A stretch of 5,294 nt of DNA from an uncultured Erysipelotrichaceae bacterium (GTDB lineage Bacteria > Bacillota_I > Bacilli_A > RF39 > UBA660). Within the stretch, counting starts at the first letter, position 1. Each line of letters opens with the position of its first letter. The DNA lies in NCBI GenBank assembly GCA_902797275.1, contig CADBSI010000114.1:1-5294 (forward strand), read 5' to 3'. The notes below the pieces were generated by a model. It ran no database searches, was not told the origin of the DNA, and saw only the letters and a list, made by a program, of their open reading frames with translations. Position numbers and translations under genes: made by a program. Below are positions 1 to 5,294 of the stretch, in pieces.

Positions 1-1
1 T

Positions 2-541
2 AAAGAAAATAAAAAAGTTTTAATGGTAGCAGGCGATACTTTTAGAGCTGGAGCAACTGAGCAACTTTTAGAATGGAGCAAAAGAGTAGGTTGTTTATTT
101 GTAAGTGGGAAAGAGGGATCAGATCCTTCAAGTGTAATCTATGATGGCGTTAGTAAAGCAAAGAAAGAAAATGTTGATGTTATATTAATAGATACAGCAG
201 GACGATTACAAAATAAAGTTAATCTAATGAAAGAACTTGAAAAAATGAATAAAGTAATTAATTCTTTAATACCAAATGCACCTCATGAGACTTTATTAGT
301 AATAGATGCAACAACTGGTCAAAATGGTATAAGCCAAGCTAAATCATTTAAAGAAATCACTAACATAACAGGTATTGTTTTATCAAAATTAGATGGAACA
401 GCTAAAGGTGGTATTGTTCTTGCTATTAAAGAAGAACTTGATATTCCTGTTAAATACATAGGTCTAGGGGAAGGCATAAATGATTTAGAAACATTTGATA
501 TTGAAAAATATATTTATGGTTTATTTAAGGATATGATGTAG
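2..541 (+). CDS. ftsY: FtsY, signal recognition particle receptor GTPase (5'-truncated)
   Basis: This is the last 179 codons of FtsY, the membrane-associated SRP receptor. FtsY binds the Ffh-ribosome complex and, through paired GTP hydrolysis, delivers nascent membrane proteins to the Sec translocon. The frame is open to the left edge, so the internal ATG at 23 is not the start; the acidic N-terminus, the four-helix N domain and the P-loop lie outside. Visible SRP-GTPase motifs in order are DTFRAGATEQL (insertion-box side), DTAGR (G3), the DATTGQN closing loop, SKLDGTAKGG (G4) and GLGEGINDLETF near the C-terminus. DTFRA with ATEQL, PHETLLVIDATTGQN and the absence of a C-terminal M domain point to FtsY, not Ffh. 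The end is normal for the family. The TAG stop is directly followed by the ATG of ylxM, so the two are probably translationally coupled. The assignment is near certain. Confidence 0.97.
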   Translation, partial: KENKKVLMVAGDTFRAGATEQLLEWSKRVGCLFVSGKEGSDPSSVIYDGVSKAKKENVDVILIDTAGRLQNKVNLMKELEKMNKVINSLIPNAPHETLLVIDATTGQNGISQAKSFKEITNITGIVLSKLDGTAKGGIVLAIKEELDIPVKYIGLGEGINDLETFDIEKYIYGLFKDMM

Positions 542-835
542 ATGGAAAAACTAATTTATTTAAATAACTTATATGATTTATATGGAAGTTTATTAACAAG
601 TAAACAACAAACTTACTTTGAAGAATATTATTTTAATAATTTATCTTATGGTGAAATAAGTGAAAAATATGAAATAAGTAGAAATGCTTGTTTTAAACAA
701 TTAAAAATAATAGAAGAAAAACTTTATTTCTTTGAAGAAAAATTAAAATTATACTACAAAAAAGAAAAAATAAATGCTATAATTGATATGATTAATGATA
801 AGAAAATAAAAAAAGAATTAGAAGATTTATTTTAG
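542..835 (+). CDS. ylxM: YlxM family (UPF0122) helix-turn-helix protein of the SRP operon
   Basis: This is a 97-residue protein, a normal length for YlxM. The family is a small sigma-70 region 4-like DNA-binding fold, usually encoded next to ffh or ftsY and thought to influence SRP expression or assembly; its precise function is not settled. The N-terminal half shows the family pattern: a YDLYGSLLTSKQQTYFEEYY segment (about residues 11-30), LSYGEISEKYEISRNACFKQLK (34-55) as the helix-turn-helix, then a Lys/Glu-rich helix (about 56-97) that may form a coiled coil. The ATG abuts the ftsY stop. A weak AGGA at 528-531, inside the end of ftsY, is 10 bases upstream, so translation probably depends partly on ribosomes finishing ftsY. 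Seventeen bases separate it from the next gene. The expected ffh neighbour is absent. Family assignment is strong; role is from family knowledge only. Confidence 0.92.
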   Translation: MEKLIYLNNLYDLYGSLLTSKQQTYFEEYYFNNLSYGEISEKYEISRNACFKQLKIIEEKLYFFEEKLKLYYKKEKINAIIDMINDKKIKKELEDLF

Positions 836-842
836 AATAAAG

Positions 843-848
843 AGGAGG
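843..848 (+). promoter_or_regulatory. Strong Shine-Dalgarno of the HerA-like gene
   Basis: A perfect AGGAGG lies four bases before the ATG at 853, in the 17-base gap after ylxM. It fixes the start of the HerA-like gene and suggests efficient independent translation. I see no convincing promoter in this gap, so transcription probably comes from upstream of ftsY. Confidence 0.85.
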
Positions 849-852
849 AAAT

Positions 853-2607
853 ATGTTTGAAGGGATTTCTTATATAAGTGATCATGGAGCTCATGTTAAA
901 GTAAAAGCAGGTAGTATTAAGACCAATATGATTAATCAACATTTAGTTTTTGTTGATAATAATAGACAAGTTGTATCAGAGGTTGAATATGTTCATGATG
1001 ATACCATTGAAACAAGATTTATTGGCGAAATTATAAATGGTAAATTTCAAGGAGGAATAATTGCTAAACCTAGTATTTCTGCAAGTATTCGTTTACTAGA
1101 AGAAAATGAAATGGTTATGATAACAGGAACTAATGAATATGGTAATATGACAATTGGTAATTCACCTTTTTATAATAATAAACCAGTTTATATGAGTATT
1201 AATAATTTATTTAGTAATCACTTAACCATTTTAGGTAATAGTGGATCAGGTAAAAGTTATGGAACAACTAAATTACTTCAAACTTTATTTAAAACACCTA
1301 ATTTTTATCCTTATAAAGCAACTCTTGTAATATTTGATAATAATGGAGAATATATAAATGCTTTTAGTAATCTAAATGAAATTAATCCTAATTATCATTT
1401 TAAAGTAATTACAACTAGTAATATGAATAACTATGAAAAACTAAGAATACCAACATGGCTTTTAAATATAGATGACTTAGCCCTTCTTTTAAGACTTGAA
1501 CATGTTAGTCAATTAACTCTTATTGAAAGAATGATAAAACTTGCCAGAATTTTTTCTTTAAGTGATGATATTAGTTATCGTTATAAAAATCATATAATTG
1601 CTAAAGCTATGTTATCAATTTTCTATTCTAATAAATTACCAAATACTAAAAGAAATGATATATTTGATATTTTTAATACTTGTACAACTAATGAATTTAA
1701 TATGGAAGCAACAGTTCAAGGAGCAGGTTATACAAGAAAATTTAGAGAATGCTTCAATGTTGATTCTCAAGGTAATTTTACCGAAAGTATTTTAGTATCC
1801 CAATATATTGCATCATTTGTTGATCCAAGTCTTGATAACTATGAACCAACAACTTACAATATGTATAATTTAGAAGACTTAGAAAAAGCTTTAAACTTTA
1901 CTTTAATAAGTGAAAACTGGTTAAATAATGATACTACTTATGGAGATAGTATAGCTGTTAAAGTTAAATTACATTCTTTAATTATAAGTGAAAATAGAAA
2001 ATTCTTTGAATATGATAGTTTTATAGGTGTTGAACAATTCTTATCTAGTTTAGTTATTCAAAATGGACAAAAATATCAAATTTTAAATATTAATTTAGAA
2101 GATATAGATGATAGTATTGCTAAAGTAATTACTAAAATATTCTCAAGAATAATATTTGAATACACTAAAGCTTTACAAAATAGAGCAACAATTCCTTTTA
2201 ATTTAGTTGTTGAAGAAGCTCATCGTTATATAAAAAGTGGTGAAGATATTGATTTAATTGGTTATAATATCTTTGATAGAATTGCTAAAGAAGGAAGAAA
2301 ATATGGTATTTTATTAACCCTTATTTCCCAAAGACCAGTTGAATTATCAGAAACCGTAATGTCTCAATGTGCTAACTTCTTAATATTTAAAACAACCCAT
2401 CCACGAGATATTGAATATATTGGTAAAATGGTTCCTAATATAACAGAAGAAATTGTTGAAAAGCAAAAAGCTTTACAACCAGGTTATTGCTTATGCTTTG
2501 GCTCAGCTTTTAAAGTACCTTTAATTATTAAAGTAGATTTACCAAATCCAGTACCTGCTAGTGCTAACTGTGATGTTTTAAAAACATGGACAATTAACCA
2601 AGGTTAG
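853..2607 (+). CDS. HerA-like (DUF87) hexameric DNA-translocase ATPase
   Basis: This is a 584-residue FtsK/HerA-superfamily ATPase. Residues 1 to about 115 are beta-rich and resemble the HAS-barrel that precedes the motor in HerA proteins. The linker KPVYMSINNLFSNHLTILG leads into Walker A, GNSGSGKS (128-135; K134, S135). FDNNGEY (161-167) matches the D-x-x-GEY strand of HerA. A helical insert fills about 200-400. Walker B is LVVEEAH (451-457) with E454 and E455. GRKYGILLTLISQRP (481-495) carries the likely arginine finger and the Gln-Arg sensor. The C-terminus (about 540-562) has the LQPGYCLCFG strand typical of the family. HerA proteins form hexamers that pump DNA, usually with a NurA nuclease or another effector. 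No such partner lies in this window: ylxM is upstream and an ABC protein is 7 bases downstream. All catalytic motifs are intact. The family call is firm; the process served is unknown. It could act in repair, defence or DNA transfer. Confidence 0.92.
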   Translation: MFEGISYISDHGAHVKVKAGSIKTNMINQHLVFVDNNRQVVSEVEYVHDDTIETRFIGEIINGKFQGGIIAKPSISASIRLLEENEMVMITGTNEYGNMTIGNSPFYNNKPVYMSINNLFSNHLTILGNSGSGKSYGTTKLLQTLFKTPNFYPYKATLVIFDNNGEYINAFSNLNEINPNYHFKVITTSNMNNYEKLRIPTWLLNIDDLALLLRLEHVSQLTLIERMIKLARIFSLSDDISYRYKNHIIAKAMLSIFYSNKLPNTKRNDIFDIFNTCTTNEFNMEATVQGAGYTRKFRECFNVDSQGNFTESILVSQYIASFVDPSLDNYEPTTYNMYNLEDLEKALNFTLISENWLNNDTTYGDSIAVKVKLHSLIISENRKFFEYDSFIGVEQFLSSLVIQNGQKYQILNINLEDIDDSIAKVITKIFSRIIFEYTKALQNRATIPFNLVVEEAHRYIKSGEDIDLIGYNIFDRIAKEGRKYGILLTLISQRPVELSETVMSQCANFLIFKTTHPRDIEYIGKMVPNITEEIVEKQKALQPGYCLCFGSAFKVPLIIKVDLPNPVPASANCDVLKTWTINQG

Positions 2608-2611
2608 GTGA
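2606..2611 (+). promoter_or_regulatory. Shine-Dalgarno overlapping the HerA stop codon
   Basis: AGGTGA at 2606-2611 shares its first two bases with the TAG stop of the HerA-like gene and ends three bases before the ATG at 2615. The match and spacing are imperfect, so the ABC gene is probably translated by reinitiation or coupling with the gene before it. This supports the two being co-expressed. Confidence 0.65.
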
Positions 2612-2614
2612 GTT

Positions 2615-4306
2615 ATGACTAAAGAAGAAAATAAAAAAGTATTAAAAAAAAATTCAGGCTGGTTCTTATATAAATTTATAGCAAGTTTATTAATAAGAGC
2701 CTTTCTTTTAGTAATACCAATTTATTATAGTTATTTAATAGATGAATTAACAAAAGGTAATTTTAATGCTAGTATTCATATGTTAATAATGTTCTTTGTT
2801 TTTACTATGTTATATCGTTTTTTAGAAATAATTAATCAAATTAGTTATTACAAATTATATTCTAATTTATATAAAACTTATTTAGATTTAGGTTTTACCA
2901 AAACTATTAATAATTCTTTATATAGCTTATCTCGTTTTAGTTTATCGGAATATAGTAATATAATGAGTGAAGACTTTGAAACTTTAAGTGATTACTATGC
3001 AACTTTAGTAATGCGAATAGTAGAAATTATAGAAGCTATCTATATTGTTATTTATTTCTTTACTATAAATATAATAATTGGTTATATAACTTTATTTGTA
3101 GCTTTACTAGTTTTATTTATACTTTTATACTATAATCCTAAAATAGCTAAGACCAATAATCAAAGAAAAATAAGACATGATAAAAGAATTAGTTTATTTC
3201 AAGAGTTATTATTATCAGTTAAAGAAATAAAAGGTTTTAGTATCTTTGAAATAGTTAGAAATAGAACTAATGAAACAGTTTCAGATTATGTTAAATGGAA
3301 TAATAAATTAAATATAGATAAATATAGTTTAAAACAAATATCTTTAGGAATTATTGATATATTTCAAGTAATAGCTTTATTTATTGGAATTAAAATGATT
3401 ATGAATGGTAATATGACAATTGGAGTTTTAACTATTATTTATAGTTATTATGCTAAACTAAGTAATTTATTCTTATCAATTATTACTCTTTTTGAAAGTA
3501 GAATAAATGTTTTAGTAGCAAGATCTAGAATTCATAAGTTATTTCAATATGCAATTAGTAATTATTCTAAAGATAATGTTGTTAATGATTTACAAGGAAA
3601 AATAACTTTTCAAAATGTTTTATATGGTAATAAACAAGATCCTATATTAAATGATGTTAGCTTTATAATAGATGCTAATACTTATAATGTTATAACAGGA
3701 GTATCAGGATCAGGTAAAACCGGTATTTTAGATTTATTATTAAGATACAATAGACAACATGAAGGAATAATTAAAATAGATGATAAAGATATTAGTACTT
3801 TTGATAATAAAGAATTAGCTAAAATCATAAGTGCTGTAAGAAAAAGTCCAACTTTCTTTAATATAAGTATAAGAGATAATTTAAGTATCTTTGATTCAAA
3901 CTTTGAAAACATTGTTTACTTTTGTAAATTATTTAATATTCATGATTATATAATGGGACTAGAAAATGGGTATGATACAGTTTTATTAACTGATGCTTCT
4001 AATATTAACAGTGATGTAAAATATATACTTGCTATTATAAAAGTACTTTTAAAAAGACCTAAAATCATGTTATTTGATGAAGTATTTGATTTTTTAAGTA
4101 AAGATTTATCTGAAAAAATCTTAGAAGAAATTAAAAAATTAAAAGGTGAGAACACTATTATAATTATAAGTAAAAATAAAAATATTATAAAAGATGATAT
4201 AGTAGATCAAGTAATAGTTTTAGAAAATAATAAAATACTTGCAACAGGTTTACATCAAGAATTATTAAAGAACCATGAGTATAAAAAAATATTTAATCGA
4301 TTATAA
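2615..4306 (+). CDS. ABC exporter half-transporter with non-canonical nucleotide-binding domain
   Basis: This 563-residue protein has the membrane-ATPase order of type I ABC exporters and near-normal length (usually 570-600). Six hydrophobic segments fall at about 20-43, 52-74, 134-152, 155-174, 243-265 and 268-293. SEYSNIMSEDFETL (111-124) matches the coupling-helix region. The ATPase domain begins near 329. Walker A is GVSGSGKT (362-369) and Walker B is IMLFDE (484-489), with catalytic E489 kept. Other conserved sites are altered: the Q-loop Gln is K410 (AVRKSPTFF), the LSGGQ signature reads INSDV (464-468), the X-loop TEVGERG is absent, the D-loop Asp is S495 and the switch His is K520 (IIIISKNK). 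It may bind ATP but turn it over poorly, or complement a partner subunit in a heterodimer; none is visible. Substrate is unknown. It starts 7 bases after the HerA-like gene and ends 4 bases before the next promoter. The fold is sure; transport activity is not. Confidence 0.88.
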   Translation: MTKEENKKVLKKNSGWFLYKFIASLLIRAFLLVIPIYYSYLIDELTKGNFNASIHMLIMFFVFTMLYRFLEIINQISYYKLYSNLYKTYLDLGFTKTINNSLYSLSRFSLSEYSNIMSEDFETLSDYYATLVMRIVEIIEAIYIVIYFFTINIIIGYITLFVALLVLFILLYYNPKIAKTNNQRKIRHDKRISLFQELLLSVKEIKGFSIFEIVRNRTNETVSDYVKWNNKLNIDKYSLKQISLGIIDIFQVIALFIGIKMIMNGNMTIGVLTIIYSYYAKLSNLFLSIITLFESRINVLVARSRIHKLFQYAISNYSKDNVVNDLQGKITFQNVLYGNKQDPILNDVSFIIDANTYNVITGVSGSGKTGILDLLLRYNRQHEGIIKIDDKDISTFDNKELAKIISAVRKSPTFFNISIRDNLSIFDSNFENIVYFCKLFNIHDYIMGLENGYDTVLLTDASNINSDVKYILAIIKVLLKRPKIMLFDEVFDFLSKDLSEKILEEIKKLKGENTIIIISKNKNIIKDDIVDQVIVLENNKILATGLHQELLKNHEYKKIFNRL

Positions 4307-4310
4307 ATAC

Positions 4311-4338
4311 TTGAAAATTAAAAAAAACATGATATAAT
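4311..4338 (+). promoter_or_regulatory. Sigma-A-type promoter with extended -10 for the surface protein gene
   Basis: The -35 box TTGAAA (4311-4316) and the -10 box TATAAT (4333-4338) are separated by 16 bases. TG at 4330-4331, one base before the -10, makes it an extended -10. Transcription would start near 4344-4346, leaving a leader of about 17 bases. Eight consecutive A residues (4320-4327) lie in the spacer. The -35 begins five bases after the ABC stop, with no terminator visible between, so readthrough from upstream is also possible. A second TATAAT at 4344-4349 has no good -35 partner. Confidence 0.8.
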
Positions 4339-4353
4339 CCTATTATAATAGGA
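4338..4353. repeat. 16-bp perfect palindrome over transcription start and ribosome binding site
   Basis: TCCTATTATAATAGGA is identical to its reverse complement. It begins on the last base of the -10 box, spans the predicted transcription start and includes the first four bases of AGGAGG. With no loop it is a poor RNA hairpin but fits a dimeric repressor operator. It could also arise by chance in DNA this rich in A+T. Confidence 0.5.
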
Positions 4354-4355
4354 GG
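4350..4355 (+). promoter_or_regulatory. Shine-Dalgarno of the surface protein gene
   Basis: A perfect AGGAGG ends six bases before the ATG at 4362. Together with the promoter it fixes that ATG as the start. Four of its six bases belong to the palindrome, so a bound regulator or RNA pairing could affect both transcription and translation. Confidence 0.85.
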
Positions 4356-4361
4356 TTTGAT

Positions 4362-5294
4362 ATGAATAATAAGAAGGTAGTAATAATAACAAGTATAATA
4401 TTAGCAGTTGTAGTATTAACACTTGGAATAACTTATTCAATATTTAGTTTAAGCAAAGTAAGTAAAAATTCAAACCTAGTAGTAGGTGACATCTATATGC
4501 ATTATAATGAAACAAATGAACTTAAAATAGAAAATGCCATGCCAAGTGATACTTATGATAAAACAAAGTATTTTGAGTTTACAATCGATGGAAAGAATAC
4601 TTATACTGAAAAAGATATTTGGTATGAGATAGTCTTAACTAAAGGAGATAATCAAACAGGAAAAACGAGAATAAAAGATAATTTGTTAAAATTTAGATTA
4701 ACAATCATCAATAATGGTATTGAAACCGAATTGTTAAATAACAAAAGTTATAGTAATCTAACAAATAAAAGAATATATGTTGATACAATTAGTAAAAATA
4801 CGACAACCGAAATAACAAGAACATATAGACTTTATATGTGGGTATCAAATGATACTAAAATAGGTAATGTTAATCAAGATTATACAATAGATGAATGGAA
4901 AGATATATTTGCAAGTATTAAAGTAAATGTAACAGGAGATTTTGAAGAAAAACAAGTAGCAATTGATTTAACAAAACAAGTAGTATCATCAGGTGATGGA
5001 TTAGTAGCAGTTAATACAGATGGTGCAAGAGCAAGTGAAGGTGATACCATAAGAGAATACAGGTATTCTGGAACAAGTGCAAATATAACTAACAACTACG
5101 TTTCATTTAATAATGAACTATGGAGAATAGTAGGATTATTCACAGAAACTACAGGTGATGGCAAAGAAGAACAATTAATAAAAATAGTAAAAAATGATAA
5201 TTTAACAAATCTACCAACAAGTTTTAAAGCATCAAACACTTATCAAGGAACAACAACGGAAACAACTTATACATTTGGTAATGATGCCGGAACA
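4362..5294 (+). CDS. Secreted/membrane-anchored surface protein with TasA/camelysin-like N-terminus (3'-truncated)
   Basis: The frame is open from the ATG at 4362 to the right edge, 311 codons without a stop. MNNKK is followed by a hydrophobic stretch (about 6-29), a signal peptide or membrane anchor. The segment G-I-T-Y-S-I-F (22-28) with LVVGDI (39-44) follows the G-x-T-[WY]-[AS]-x-F ... G-[TD]-[LI] pattern I know from TasA/camelysin-type secreted proteins, whose signal peptides are cut by SipW-type peptidases. Residues about 45-195 look beta-rich, with many Thr, Asn and Lys. From about 200 a second module starts (DLTKQVVSSGDGL), leading to REYRYSGTSANITNNYVSFN and ELWRIVGLF (about 231-260). 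I associate this pattern with large surface proteins of uncultured gut Bacilli, from memory only. There is no Cys in the visible part. The gene has its own promoter and strong ribosome binding site. Its role may be matrix or adhesion; the C-terminus and any cell-wall anchor are not visible. Confidence 0.8.
   Translation, partial: MNNKKVVIITSIILAVVVLTLGITYSIFSLSKVSKNSNLVVGDIYMHYNETNELKIENAMPSDTYDKTKYFEFTIDGKNTYTEKDIWYEIVLTKGDNQTGKTRIKDNLLKFRLTIINNGIETELLNNKSYSNLTNKRIYVDTISKNTTTEITRTYRLYMWVSNDTKIGNVNQDYTIDEWKDIFASIKVNVTGDFEEKQVAIDLTKQVVSSGDGLVAVNTDGARASEGDTIREYRYSGTSANITNNYVSFNNELWRIVGLFTETTGDGKEEQLIKIVKNDNLTNLPTSFKASNTYQGTTTETTYTFGNDAGT

Noticed and set aside
783..811. Possible promoter (TTGATA with an A/T-rich -10) at the end of ylxM
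   Set aside because: The -35 match has no acceptable TATAAT partner at 16-18 bases; chance matches are frequent in this composition.
1140..1157. 18-base sequence repeated at 3406-3423 (in the HerA-like and ABC genes)
   Set aside because: In both places it is in frame and encodes GNMTIG from common A+T-rich codons; the flanks are unrelated, so coincidence is more likely than a mobile or regulatory repeat.
1598..1795. 65-codon open frame on the plus strand inside the HerA-like gene
   Set aside because: It lies wholly within a gene with intact family motifs, has no ribosome binding site and its translation is low-complexity; it is an alternate-frame shadow.
853..2607. HerA-based antiphage defence system (HerA with Sir2, DUF4297 or NurA)
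   Set aside because: No nuclease, Sir2 or other known effector lies on either side; the neighbours are ylxM and an ABC protein. Family membership alone does not support a defence call.
3682..4155. Two minus-strand open frames (3682-3912 and 3946-4155) opposite the ABC ATPase domain
   Set aside because: They are antisense to the conserved ATPase domain, lack ribosome binding sites and show only Leu/Ser/Ile-rich translation.
4294..4303. TAATCGATTA palindrome at the end of the ABC gene as a terminator
   Set aside because: It is ten bases long with no loop and very few G-C pairs, and no T-run follows; it cannot form a useful terminator hairpin.
4880..5095. 71-codon minus-strand open frame opposite the surface protein gene
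   Set aside because: It overlaps the second module of a plus-strand gene with promoter, ribosome binding site and continuous 311-codon frame; no independent signals support it.

Overview
The window is strongly A+T-rich, by eye about three quarters A+T. It carries five tightly packed plus-strand genes with Gram-positive-style ribosome binding sites (AGGAGG) and sigma-A-type promoter elements. The ftsY-ylxM pair, the AGA-rich arginine usage and the surface protein type suggest a low-GC Bacillota or Mycoplasmatota-like bacterium, for example an uncultured gut lineage of the Bacilli (RF39-like). That placement is inference. All ten Trp codons I count in the five genes are TGG and no reading frame has an internal TGA, so the standard bacterial code is likely, not the Mycoplasma code. 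The four visible stops are TAG, TAG, TAG and TAA.

Layout: (1) positions 2-541 are the 3' part of ftsY, the signal recognition particle (SRP) receptor GTPase, cut by the window edge. (2) 542-835 is ylxM, a small helix-turn-helix protein of the SRP operon; its ATG directly follows the ftsY stop. (3) 853-2607 is a 584-residue HerA/DUF87-type hexameric DNA-translocase ATPase with a perfect Shine-Dalgarno. (4) 2615-4306 is a 563-residue fused membrane/ATPase ABC exporter half-transporter. Its nucleotide-binding domain keeps Walker A and Walker B but has lost the Q-loop Gln, the LSGGQ signature, the D-loop Asp and the H-loop His. (5) After a well-formed promoter (TTGAAA, 16 bp, extended -10 TGATATAAT) and a 16-bp perfect palindrome overlapping the ribosome binding site, a secreted or membrane-anchored surface protein starts at 4362. 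It runs off the 3' edge with 311 codons visible.

Genes 1-4 have gaps of 0, 17 and 7 bases and no visible promoter or terminator between them, so they are probably one transcript. The first two serve co-translational membrane targeting. ffh, often the next gene after ylxM, is not here; the HerA-like ATPase and the unusual ABC protein take that place. No NurA, Sir2 or other known HerA partner is visible. The surface protein has its own promoter and different Val codon use, so it looks like a separate unit.

The most interesting points are the HerA-ABC pair with an ATPase site that departs from the ABC consensus, and the promoter region of the surface protein, which has a palindrome and an A8 tract inside the -35/-10 spacer. 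There is no gene-free stretch over 300 bases, and I see no RNA gene, insertion sequence or CRISPR array.
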